DNA from: a virus | DNA: 64,000 bases | Virus record (IMG/VR): IMGVR_UViG_3300025469_000003 | Location: 1 to 64,000 of that record | Reading direction: 5' to 3' (one strand) | Shown here: in pieces, positions 1-8,125 of the stretch | Layout of the letters: each line of letters starts with the position of its first letter | Numbering within the stretch: the stretch's first letter is position 1 | The notes under the pieces: model-generated | What the model was told of the DNA's origin: nothing | Seen by the model: only the letters and a program-made list of their open reading frames with translations | Databases searched by the model: none | Program-made: the position numbers and the translations under genes

Positions 1-114
1 GCATATTTAACTCCTAGTCAGGGGGGCTACATTATGGATGCATGGGATGCTCATCTTAATGGTGTTACTGTGACCAGCAATGTTTGGGTTTCGTTTCAGA
101 TATTAAGCTCGTAG
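1..114 (+). CDS. C-terminal end of an unidentified, probably structural protein
   Basis: An open frame enters from the left edge and stops at TAG (112-114), giving 37 residues. The sequence is rich in G, T, S, V and aromatic residues, as in a beta-strand domain of a tail or fibre protein, and the genes that follow are virion-like. The start lies outside the window, so no family can be assigned. Confidence 0.6.
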   Translation, partial: AYLTPSQGGYIMDAWDAHLNGVTVTSNVWVSFQILSS

Positions 115-117
115 AAC

Positions 118-146
118 TTGCTTTTAGACTTGACTTGTGCTAAACT
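118..146 (+). promoter_or_regulatory. Possible sigma-70-like promoter
   Basis: TTGCTT at 118-123 and TAAACT at 141-146 are separated by 17 bases, and the -10 fits the TANNCT form seen at other promoters in this window. It sits 36 bases before the start chosen for the next gene. The -35 is poor, so this is tentative. Confidence 0.35.
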
Positions 147-181
147 GTTGGCATGAGTCAAATTCGGTTTTTGGAGAGTGT

Positions 182-2713
182 ATGCGCACGTGGGATTTGT
201 TCGACACGCTCGCAGCGGGCAGGGTAATCGGTCCTCCGGCGGGAGAGCAAGAGCATCATTTCAAGCTAGCAGAGAACGTGGCACGGGTCGAAAAAGGTGA
301 TTTGGTTGTGTCTGACTATTACGATCCGAAGAAGGCCATGGGCGTCTTGAGAAAGGTTTGTGGCCTACAAAACGAGCTTCTCGTGACGGCTAGTGGGAAG
401 CGTATCGGCGCAGTGTGGCATAACTTGCAAGGCCAAGTCGAAGCGCATGTCGGTGACGATGAAATATCCGATGTACAGGTTCCTCGGCAGTTCGACATTC
501 CAGCGGAGCGTACAAATCTAGCCGCTCCTACGGACGTGGAAGGGTTTCTTTTTCGGTCGGGGTTTTCCGGCTTGGCTGCGTGTTGCCGTGAGGCACGCCT
601 GACTTCGTATGACAAAGAGTTTCGTGGGTACGAACTCTTGCAAGCACAGGTCAATTTTCCGTTCCTGTTTCTCTGCGGCATTCTGCTTCATGCGAAATTG
701 GACGGCGTAACGAGCGTTTTGATGTCGAGCCGTGATTGCTGCCTTTGGTTTTCCTTGATGCGAAAGGTGTGTAAGCTGCTTGGAGGCAAATACCACCTTC
801 ATTATTATCTGAGCAGCCGGCTGTCGCGCTTGAAGGCGTCCCCGGAGCATCTAGCCTATACAAATTCTTTGCTTGGAGGACCTCTGCGGCCTTCTCCGGC
901 AGTGGTAGATTTTGTATGGTACGGAGGAACGCTAGCGAAGTTACTCGCTAAGACATCCGCTCCGAACGTGCCGATCTTCGTTTTGGGAAAGTACACTTCG
1001 GCGAATACGCGCTCTGAGGCGCTGTTGCCCGAGACTAGAATGCTGTCGCACATCGAAGGTGCGAATCGGGCGCGTCATGCGATGGTTGCGGACACCGACG
1101 AGAAAGGCCATCCGACATACTACAACCCCTCAGGATTCCAGTGGGAGAAGTCAAAAGAGATTCAGGCCGGGCATGAGACTTTTCGGCTTGCCGAAGAAGC
1201 GATGTCTAATTATGATTTTTCTAAGGACATCGCACAGCCTCTTGAGCATATACGGGCGACGGCTTTTACTTTGGCGGAACGTTTCGAGCAGTTCGGTACT
1301 GAGATTGACTATCTGGACCGGCGCTTGATGAACATCGAAGAGGGGGCTATAAAGGCTGCGGTTAATGCGCTGGACCCGAAGTATTATGACACGCCGTGGT
1401 CTCCCATGTGGGGCGGGTCTGCTCCTGTGCCAGAACCTCCGCCTCTGCATACTTTGCAGGTGAAGGATGGAGTGCGGGTTTCGATTTTCACGCCGACGCA
1501 CAACCCGGTGTGGTTGCGCGAGGCTTACAACTCAATCAAGAACCAGCCGTTTTACGAATGGGTGATCGTGTACAACTCAGGTTCACCCCGGATTGGGTTT
1601 GACAAGGACCCGCGAGTTAAAGAGTTTGATCTTCTGGACAAAGGAAGGGGATTTACAGAGCCGTTCAAGATTGGGTTCCTGAAGAACGATGCGTGCTTAC
1701 GCTGTACTGGCGACGTAATGCTGGAACTGGACCACGACGACATGTTGCTGCCCGGCGCTATCGAGGAAGTCCAGAGAGCCTTCGAGGACGACCCGGCGGT
1801 CGGGTTTGTCTATTCCAACGATGTGCTGTTTACGCCGACCTTTGAGCGCCCGACCCGATTTAATCCTGCGTGTGGATGGCAGTGGCGGGAGTACGATTAC
1901 AACGGCCATTCTTTGGACGAGGTAGTTCAATGGGAACCACATCCGGCTAATGTGGGCCGCATCTGGTTTGCGCCGGATCATCTACGATCATGGCGCAGTG
2001 ATTTGTATAGGTCGATTGGCGGGCATGATAAGAATCGAGGCTGGCTTGACGATTTGGACTTGATGTGCCGACTGTATCCATTAACTACTTTCAAACATAT
2101 CGACAAGCCCCTGTACATGTACCGCATTCATGGCGGGAATACGTGGCTACGGCCTGAGATTAATAAAGCAATTCAGGAAGATGTATGGCCGACGTGGGAT
2201 ATGTATATTCAAGGAATGGCGGAGGTGTGGGCTAAAAGGAAAGGATTAAAGCTGCTAGAACTAGGTGGTAGGATGGCAGCAAAGCTTGGCTATATTACAG
2301 TTGATTTGAAAGATGCAGATGTGATTACAGACCTTAACAAACCATGGCCGTGGGAAGATTCAACGGTTGGTGTAGTAAGAGCTTATGATGTGTTTGAGCA
2401 TCTTACTGATTCATTGCACACTTTCAAAGAATTGTATCGAGTGCTTTCACCGGGAGGTATGGCTTTCATTCAAGTTCCTTCAACAGATGGTAGAGGGGCG
2501 TGGGCCGATCCTACACATAAAACGTTCTACAACGTAAATTCTTTTTATTACTTTATGGATCGTAATTTTGCAAAGTATATTGACACGCCTGTACGATTTT
2601 ACATGCCCCGATTGTTTACGACTACGAAAGATGGGAGCGGGACTTGCTGGGTCAGGGCCGATGCAATTTCTTTGAAAAATGGATTTCGCCCCGGCGGAGA
2701 GATTACAATTTAG
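182..2713 (+). CDS. HAD-like / GT2 glycosyltransferase / methyltransferase fusion protein
   Basis: A protein of 843 aa with three apparent modules. The N-terminus carries WDLFDTL, matching motif I of the HAD-like domains often fused to bacterial glycosyltransferases. Around residues 430-700 is a GT2 fold: FTPTHNP at its start, then LELDHDD, the DxD-type metal/nucleotide-sugar site. The last ~180 residues resemble a class I SAM methyltransferase (LLELGGR, then a YDVFEHL acidic loop and PGG). The start is ATG 182, with GGAG at 173-176; an upstream in-frame start at 137 lacks such a site. It probably modifies a glycan, on the virion or the host envelope. The order of domains is clear; their substrates are not. 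Confidence 0.8.
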   Translation: MRTWDLFDTLAAGRVIGPPAGEQEHHFKLAENVARVEKGDLVVSDYYDPKKAMGVLRKVCGLQNELLVTASGKRIGAVWHNLQGQVEAHVGDDEISDVQVPRQFDIPAERTNLAAPTDVEGFLFRSGFSGLAACCREARLTSYDKEFRGYELLQAQVNFPFLFLCGILLHAKLDGVTSVLMSSRDCCLWFSLMRKVCKLLGGKYHLHYYLSSRLSRLKASPEHLAYTNSLLGGPLRPSPAVVDFVWYGGTLAKLLAKTSAPNVPIFVLGKYTSANTRSEALLPETRMLSHIEGANRARHAMVADTDEKGHPTYYNPSGFQWEKSKEIQAGHETFRLAEEAMSNYDFSKDIAQPLEHIRATAFTLAERFEQFGTEIDYLDRRLMNIEEGAIKAAVNALDPKYYDTPWSPMWGGSAPVPEPPPLHTLQVKDGVRVSIFTPTHNPVWLREAYNSIKNQPFYEWVIVYNSGSPRIGFDKDPRVKEFDLLDKGRGFTEPFKIGFLKNDACLRCTGDVMLELDHDDMLLPGAIEEVQRAFEDDPAVGFVYSNDVLFTPTFERPTRFNPACGWQWREYDYNGHSLDEVVQWEPHPANVGRIWFAPDHLRSWRSDLYRSIGGHDKNRGWLDDLDLMCRLYPLTTFKHIDKPLYMYRIHGGNTWLRPEINKAIQEDVWPTWDMYIQGMAEVWAKRKGLKLLELGGRMAAKLGYITVDLKDADVITDLNKPWPWEDSTVGVVRAYDVFEHLTDSLHTFKELYRVLSPGGMAFIQVPSTDGRGAWADPTHKTFYNVNSFYYFMDRNFAKYIDTPVRFYMPRLFTTTKDGSGTCWVRADAISLKNGFRPGGEITI

Positions 2714-2723
2714 AGGCGTATAA

Positions 2724-3116
2724 ATGGCTTTCAAAAACATCGAAGAAAGACGTGCATATCGTAGAAAGTGGTATAAATTACATCCAGAAAAGTGGAAAAT
2801 TTATTATGAAAATAAGAAGAAAAAGGGCTTGAAAAAACTTAGAAAACAAGAAAGAAACCAATATTTACGGCGTGAATATGGTATAACAACAATTAAGTGG
2901 GGTATGCTTTTTGAAAAACAAGGTAGACGTTGTGCTAATCCGGGATGCCGTGCTAGCATTCCCGGCTATCGTAATTGGCATACCGATCACAAGCCCGGAA
3001 GCAACCCTCCTATTGTACGTGGTATTCTGTGCCACGGTTGTAATACCGCTCTTGGACTGGCCAAAGATAACCCTGTTGTATTACGTGGTCTAGCTGATTA
3101 TTTGGAGACTCATTAG
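2724..3116 (+). CDS. Recombination endonuclease VII-like HNH nuclease
   Basis: A 130-aa basic protein. After a Lys/Arg-rich N-terminus it has CANPGC, then HTDHKPG, then LCHGCN and ALG, the zinc-ribbon plus His-Asp-His layout of the phage T4 endonuclease VII family (His-Me finger nucleases). It lies alone between two glycosyltransferase genes, 10 bases after the first and 1 base before the second, so it may be a homing endonuclease that landed between them, not a resolvase. The fold call is secure; the role is inference. Confidence 0.85.
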   Translation: MAFKNIEERRAYRRKWYKLHPEKWKIYYENKKKKGLKKLRKQERNQYLRREYGITTIKWGMLFEKQGRRCANPGCRASIPGYRNWHTDHKPGSNPPIVRGILCHGCNTALGLAKDNPVVLRGLADYLETH

Positions 3117-3117
3117 A

Positions 3118-4242
3118 ATGCAAAAAGTCTGGCTAAACATGATTGTCAAAGATGGTGCTTCTACGATTAAACGCTGTCTTGATTCTGTAAAGCCGATTCT
3201 TAAGGGCTATGCGATTGTTGACACGGGTTCTACAGACGGAACGCAAGACATTATTCGGATGGAGTTGGCTGATTTACCCGGCAAATTGATTGAGATTCCG
3301 TTCCAAGATTTTTCTCAGGCTCGCAATGAAGCTCTGAAACTAGTTAAGGAATTGTGCGAGAAAAACGATTACATTCTTTTACTCGATGCTGACGAAGAGC
3401 TTTGTTACCATGCAGAGCACAGCATTCCAGACTTGAAGGCTGATTGCTATGACTCGCTTATTCGTCTTCGGAATTTGGAATATTGGCGGATGCTTATCGT
3501 GCGGGCAGGGTTGCCTTGGTGTTGGCGGGGTGCGTGCCATGAGTATTTAGATTGCGCCGGATTATTTCGCAGAGAGAGACTAGATTGCTGGCGTCAAGCT
3601 TACGAGCATCCCGAGAGAAGCGGCAAGGAAGTTTCGCTTGCCCACGCCGCCTTGCTGGAAAAGAGCCTAAAGGAAAACCCCGGAGATTCGCGGTCGGTGT
3701 TCTACTACGCGCAGTGTTTGCGAGACGCGGGCAGCCTCATGCAGGCCGAGGCGCAGTATCAGCGGCGCGTACAGATGGGCGGGTTTCAGGAAGAAGTCTA
3801 CGTCTCGCTGTTGGAGATTGGCCGCATCTGTGAACGCGGTGCCAAACAGCCGGGCGTAGTGATCGACGCTTACCTTCGTGCATACGCATTTCGACCGGGG
3901 CGTGCTGAGGCTTTGGGAAGTCTGTTGCAGTTTCTTCGTAAGCAGCGCCGGTATTACGAAGCGACGATGTTTGCTTCTGAGGCTCTGTCGTTGAGGCTGT
4001 CTCACGATGTTCTCTTCGTCGAAGGGGACTGGTTGAAGTGGAGGTTGTTAGACGAGATCACGTTCTGTGCGTATTGGGCTAACCGGCTTGATCTGGCAAA
4101 GATGTGTTCCGAAAAATTGCTCTTGTGCGATGTTCCGTCTACGGAGAGGACTCGCATTGACTGTAACCATAAAGTGATTTTGGATGCTTCGCTTGGCATT
4201 ACAAATCCTCACGCAAAACAAATCTTCAAAGCATCTGCATAG
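3118..4242 (+). CDS. GT2 glycosyltransferase with TPR-like tail
   Basis: 374 aa. The N-terminal ~100 residues form a family 2 glycosyltransferase core: NMIVKDG, IVDTGSTDGT (nucleotide-sugar binding) and LLLDADEEL (DxD metal site). The C-terminal half is helical and resembles TPR repeats, as in the many bacterial GT2-TPR proteins that act on peptides or surface glycans. It follows the HAD-GT2-methyltransferase gene and the endonuclease and may act in the same pathway. Confidence 0.85.
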   Translation: MQKVWLNMIVKDGASTIKRCLDSVKPILKGYAIVDTGSTDGTQDIIRMELADLPGKLIEIPFQDFSQARNEALKLVKELCEKNDYILLLDADEELCYHAEHSIPDLKADCYDSLIRLRNLEYWRMLIVRAGLPWCWRGACHEYLDCAGLFRRERLDCWRQAYEHPERSGKEVSLAHAALLEKSLKENPGDSRSVFYYAQCLRDAGSLMQAEAQYQRRVQMGGFQEEVYVSLLEIGRICERGAKQPGVVIDAYLRAYAFRPGRAEALGSLLQFLRKQRRYYEATMFASEALSLRLSHDVLFVEGDWLKWRLLDEITFCAYWANRLDLAKMCSEKLLLCDVPSTERTRIDCNHKVILDASLGITNPHAKQIFKASA

Positions 4243-4263
4243 TTTGCGGTAGGAGACAACGGC

Positions 4264-4644
4264 ATGTACCGAAAACTGACGGCAGAGGACTATGCTTTGC
4301 TTAAAGCGGAAATCCTCAAGGACGAAGTGCATAGCAAGGATTCTGCGTTTTCTTTGGATATTTTTACAAATCCTGATACTCGAAGTATTGTATTTGAGGA
4401 TTCCAAAGGTGTGGTGTTTTATGCCAATCTTTGTAAAGAGATGCGTATTACCATTCAATTTTGTAATGGCGTTGAGAAAGAACGCATCCGAAGAATATTT
4501 GAACAGCACATTCCAGAATTTGCGACTGCTTTCAAAAAAGCAGGCTACATAGCATTTGTATATGAAACCAAAAGTAAAGTGCTTTCTTGGTTTCTACGTC
4601 GTTTTGGATTTAGATCAACGGAAATTCAGCGAAAAGAGTTGTAA
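4264..4644 (+). CDS. Hypothetical protein, possibly GNAT-like
   Basis: 126 aa; GGAGACAACGGC precedes ATG 4264. It has alternating strand and helix segments and ends in a basic region. Its place directly before the ejection-protein-like genes recalls T7 gene 13, a small GNAT-like protein beside the internal core genes, but I see no acetyl-CoA motif. Function unknown. Confidence 0.6.
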   Translation: MYRKLTAEDYALLKAEILKDEVHSKDSAFSLDIFTNPDTRSIVFEDSKGVVFYANLCKEMRITIQFCNGVEKERIRRIFEQHIPEFATAFKKAGYIAFVYETKSKVLSWFLRRFGFRSTEIQRKEL

Positions 4645-4671
4645 TAAGTTAGGCTCGTGAGAGGCATAAAA

Positions 4672-5361
4672 ATGAAAATTCACATTAAGACTACATGGGA
4701 CTGGCAAGGCAATGTTCTTGAAGACGTTTGGTATGAATGGAGTGGCCCTGTTGAAAGATGTTGTGGTGCCCCGTCTGGCCAAACTGCACTAGCCTCTGCT
4801 CAATCTAGCTACTATGGTACTTTGACCTCTCAGGCAGAACAAGAGTTTGGACAGGCCAGTGCTCTTGCTGCTGAGTTTAAGAGCGAGTTCGAGCCTATCT
4901 TCGCTGCCGGGCCAAGTCAAAAAGGCTGGTCGCCAGAAGAAGCAACTGCTGTTAATACCAACACTCTTACTACTGAGGGACAAGCCACGGCGAATGCTTT
5001 GCAAGCCTCGAATTTGAAGACTAACGCGCTTGGTGGTGGAAATGAGTATGTACCACAAGGTACGGTAAAAGAATTACAAACCGGAATAAACGTCTCTGGC
5101 GCAGAAGCTACTGCGACTGCACAACAAAATAACTTGATTCAGAATTACGAACAAGGCTTCCAGAACTTCGAGATGGCGGCGCAAGGACTTGAAAGTATTC
5201 CATCGTTGTATTCAGGATCGACTGGCGCAGCAGGCGCAGCAACTCAAAGTGGCGCAGCAGCGGGGCAAACGTACAATGAAATTGCTCAAGAATCATTTGC
5301 GCCATGGGGTGCGGCGCTTGGTGCGGTTAGCTCTGTAGCCGCAGGCTCGAAGTATGTGTAA
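4672..5361 (+). CDS. Probable internal virion (ejection) protein, small
   Basis: 229 aa starting at ATG 4672 (GAGAGG upstream; an upstream in-frame GTG is less good). The protein is rich in Ala, Gln, Gly, Ser and Thr with long helical stretches and an Ala/Gly-rich C-terminal third, the composition of T7 gp14-like ejection proteins. It is followed by two very large virion-like proteins, the order seen in podovirus core gene sets. Assignment rests on composition and order, not on a signature. Confidence 0.55.
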   Translation: MKIHIKTTWDWQGNVLEDVWYEWSGPVERCCGAPSGQTALASAQSSYYGTLTSQAEQEFGQASALAAEFKSEFEPIFAAGPSQKGWSPEEATAVNTNTLTTEGQATANALQASNLKTNALGGGNEYVPQGTVKELQTGINVSGAEATATAQQNNLIQNYEQGFQNFEMAAQGLESIPSLYSGSTGAAGAATQSGAAAGQTYNEIAQESFAPWGAALGAVSSVAAGSKYV

Positions 5362-5387
5362 AATTCTTTGAAGGACGGTAAGAAAGT

Positions 5388-5732
5388 ATGACAGCGCAAA
5401 CGCTAGAGCTAGTGGCCTTGGCCGTGGCCGAAATGAACGGTGCTTTCATTCCAAGGAGTGAGGCATTTTTGTATCGTAATCCGGGGAAGTTGCGCGAGGC
5501 GAATGGAAACCTTCGCATGTTCTCCACATGGGCTGGTGGTTTGAAGAGCCTGATTAGTGATCTCTCGCGTTGGCCTGAGTACACCCCTGTATTGACGGTG
5601 TTCGAGAAATACGGTTGTGACTCCATCGAGAAAGAGTTCGTTGTTCTGGATTATCTTGGCCGGGCGGCTGATCGAGAGTTGAGCCAAGAGTCTACGTTGT
5701 CTGACGTAGAAGCGCCGAAGGAAGGAAACTAA
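5388..5732 (+). CDS. Hypothetical protein in the virion gene run
   Basis: 114 aa, one base before the next gene. The N-terminus reads like the short helical region of a lysozyme-like or baseplate protein (NPGKLR), but catalytic residues are not evident. No family recognised. Confidence 0.6.
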   Translation: MTAQTLELVALAVAEMNGAFIPRSEAFLYRNPGKLREANGNLRMFSTWAGGLKSLISDLSRWPEYTPVLTVFEKYGCDSIEKEFVVLDYLGRAADRELSQESTLSDVEAPKEGN

Positions 5733-5733
5733 A

Positions 5734-8115
5734 ATGTCATTGGAATCAATGCAAGACCCTATCATAAAAACTCCTACGCCGGTTACCACGGCTACGCCGC
5801 CTCCCGCGCCTGCTGAGCCAGCGCCGGGGCAAGGGCAAGACCCTGCGGCTTTGCTTGGAGGAAACACGGCTGGTCCAGTTGTGCCTGCAAATCTGGCTCC
5901 CAAAGCCACGCCGCAACCTTCTTTGGCAAAGCAACAGCAGATAAGGTCTGCGGCTGAGGCTGCGGCTGCTCCAAATGCTCAAACACAGGTGAAAAGTCAC
6001 CTATCAGGAATCTTGCACGCGATTGGTGATGCACTTGGCGGACCTAAGACTGTAGAGACCGGCGGTGTGGCGTTTGACAAACAGGGCAACCCTGTCCCTG
6101 AGACTCGGACTCGTGGTACAGGCGAGCGTGTGATGGGAGTTATCGGGCGTGCTTTGACTGGCGCAGCAGCAGGAGCGGGAGCAGCGCAAGGTCCGGGTGG
6201 ACTAGGAAAAGCTGCGGCGGCTGGCGCTCGTGTTGGAACGGAAATGAACGAGGCTGACCAAAAGCGGCGCATGGCGAATTTTGAAATGTTTCGTACTCAT
6301 GCTGGTATGATCTCCGCATATCGGCATGAAGGAATGGAAGAGACCAGTGCTCTACAGTCAATTGCTGACCATGCGCTTCCTACACGGGATGCCATGTTGA
6401 ACATGGGAACGATTAAGAGTGTCTTTGGTGAAGTTCCTGTAGATAGTGCTACAATGCAGGAAGAGTTGAACAAAGGAATCAAAGCAGGTTATGGAGCAGC
6501 CAAGCAATTTGCTTCACCCGGCCCGCCTATCCCTGACCCAACTCGTCCGGGCAAGATGCAGCAAAGCTGGTTTATTCTGCGAGCAACGTCGCCTGACATG
6601 GATTTGGCTTCGCAAACCGTCACGGTCAATTCGGAAGACTTGCGCCAGCAATTGAGCAAGCAGCTTGGTGTCGAAGTCAAGATGGGAGCCGAAGTCCCTG
6701 CCATCACTTTGTACAACTTGAATGGGCAGGCTCTTAACGCGATCTCTTCAATGGAGACTGCGCAAAAGGAACTTAAAGACGCGGGCATCGAGAACAAGAC
6801 TCCGTTTACGGTCAAGGATTTCTACAACCTAAAAGGCTCCGAATTGTTCGTCGCGCAGCGCGCTTTGAACCAGTGGTCCACGAAGTACAAGGGAAGCACC
6901 GGTGACGTGGTAACCGATCTGCAAAAGATGGATAAGGACAACCCGTGGGGAGCCACGTGGATTGCCAAGAATCTGTACCAAAGCAAGCAAAAAGAGTTGG
7001 CCGATTTCCGCGAAGAAAAGAAAGCAGCAGAGCGTTCCGAATTGGAAGAAAAGCAAAAATTGCAAGTGGGTGCTCTTACTGAAGACGGGGCTAACAACAT
7101 CCTTGCAACGAATGCTGCGGAAATTAAAGCCGGTATAAAAACACACACCTTTACTACTCAGCGTGTGGATGCGGCTGAAGATTTCATCAAAAAGAAACAT
7201 GATCCTTTAGTAAAAATCGAATCAGATGACAATGCGTTTACTGGGGATAAAGCCGCAGGAACTTTGGCGATGTTAGGTGAACTGCGCCAGACTGAGACTG
7301 ACCCCGCTCGCCTTGTTCGTATCAACCACGGCATCGCTGCGGCTAAGGCCGGGCACTCGGCATGGATGAATGACAAGTACACTCAGGCGAAGTTTGAACA
7401 AGACATCAAAGTAGGAGACCCTAAATCAGCGGCAGAATTTCTTGCAAATCGTACTATGACTATTGCGGATTTTAAGAACCGGGGCATGACCACAGACTGG
7501 ATTACTCAAGCATTACATGCTACTCAGCAATATTGCAAAGATCACGGACTTCCTCCGTATGACGCTGTGGCCGAAGACGTGGCAGAGCGTCAGTCGCAAG
7601 GCGTCCAAAACGTTCAATTCTTTACTAATGCTAATTCTCTTGTTAGCGAACATGGAACTTTAGCACAGTTGCGAACGGCATCAGAAGGACTAGCTGGTCA
7701 GACACAACTTCCCATGCTTAATAAGTGGGAAGACATTGTGCAAATGGCAACGGGTGGTGGAGCGCCAGCGAAGGTTGCTGCGTTGGCCATCGGTGCGGCG
7801 GACGATCTTTCACAAGTCATGGGCGGTGGCGGAACGGATACGGCCCGCGCTCAGGTGTTGAAGGTAGTGGACGCAAAGTTGTCGCCGGAGCAACGTAAGC
7901 AAGCCTTTGACGGCATCATCAACATGGTTAATTCAAAACGTGTTGCACGGTTTGGACGCAATATGTATCTGCGTCGGTTATATGGTTTGAATGAACAAGA
8001 AACTGGCGGATTTGGTGAGATGGAAGGACAGCACCCAAGATTTCAACAAGGCGAACAACAAAACATTCTAGACAAAGTAAAACAAGCCGCTCCGGGGCTT
8101 GTAATCAGTCAGTAA
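5734..8115 (+). CDS. Large probable internal virion (ejection) protein
   Basis: 793 aa with GAAGGAAACTAAA before ATG 5734. A Pro/Ala/Gln-rich N-terminus (about residues 1-80) leads into an Ala/Gly-rich hydrophobic stretch (about 125-165) and then a long alpha-helical body with charged coiled-coil segments. This resembles gp15-type ejection proteins of podoviruses, which form a channel through the cell envelope. No enzymatic motif is visible. Neighbours and size support a structural role. Confidence 0.6.
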   Translation: MSLESMQDPIIKTPTPVTTATPPPAPAEPAPGQGQDPAALLGGNTAGPVVPANLAPKATPQPSLAKQQQIRSAAEAAAAPNAQTQVKSHLSGILHAIGDALGGPKTVETGGVAFDKQGNPVPETRTRGTGERVMGVIGRALTGAAAGAGAAQGPGGLGKAAAAGARVGTEMNEADQKRRMANFEMFRTHAGMISAYRHEGMEETSALQSIADHALPTRDAMLNMGTIKSVFGEVPVDSATMQEELNKGIKAGYGAAKQFASPGPPIPDPTRPGKMQQSWFILRATSPDMDLASQTVTVNSEDLRQQLSKQLGVEVKMGAEVPAITLYNLNGQALNAISSMETAQKELKDAGIENKTPFTVKDFYNLKGSELFVAQRALNQWSTKYKGSTGDVVTDLQKMDKDNPWGATWIAKNLYQSKQKELADFREEKKAAERSELEEKQKLQVGALTEDGANNILATNAAEIKAGIKTHTFTTQRVDAAEDFIKKKHDPLVKIESDDNAFTGDKAAGTLAMLGELRQTETDPARLVRINHGIAAAKAGHSAWMNDKYTQAKFEQDIKVGDPKSAAEFLANRTMTIADFKNRGMTTDWITQALHATQQYCKDHGLPPYDAVAEDVAERQSQGVQNVQFFTNANSLVSEHGTLAQLRTASEGLAGQTQLPMLNKWEDIVQMATGGGAPAKVAALAIGAADDLSQVMGGGGTDTARAQVLKVVDAKLSPEQRKQAFDGIINMVNSKRVARFGRNMYLRRLYGLNEQETGGFGEMEGQHPRFQQGEQQNILDKVKQAAPGLVISQ

Positions 8116-8125
8116 GTGAGGGACT

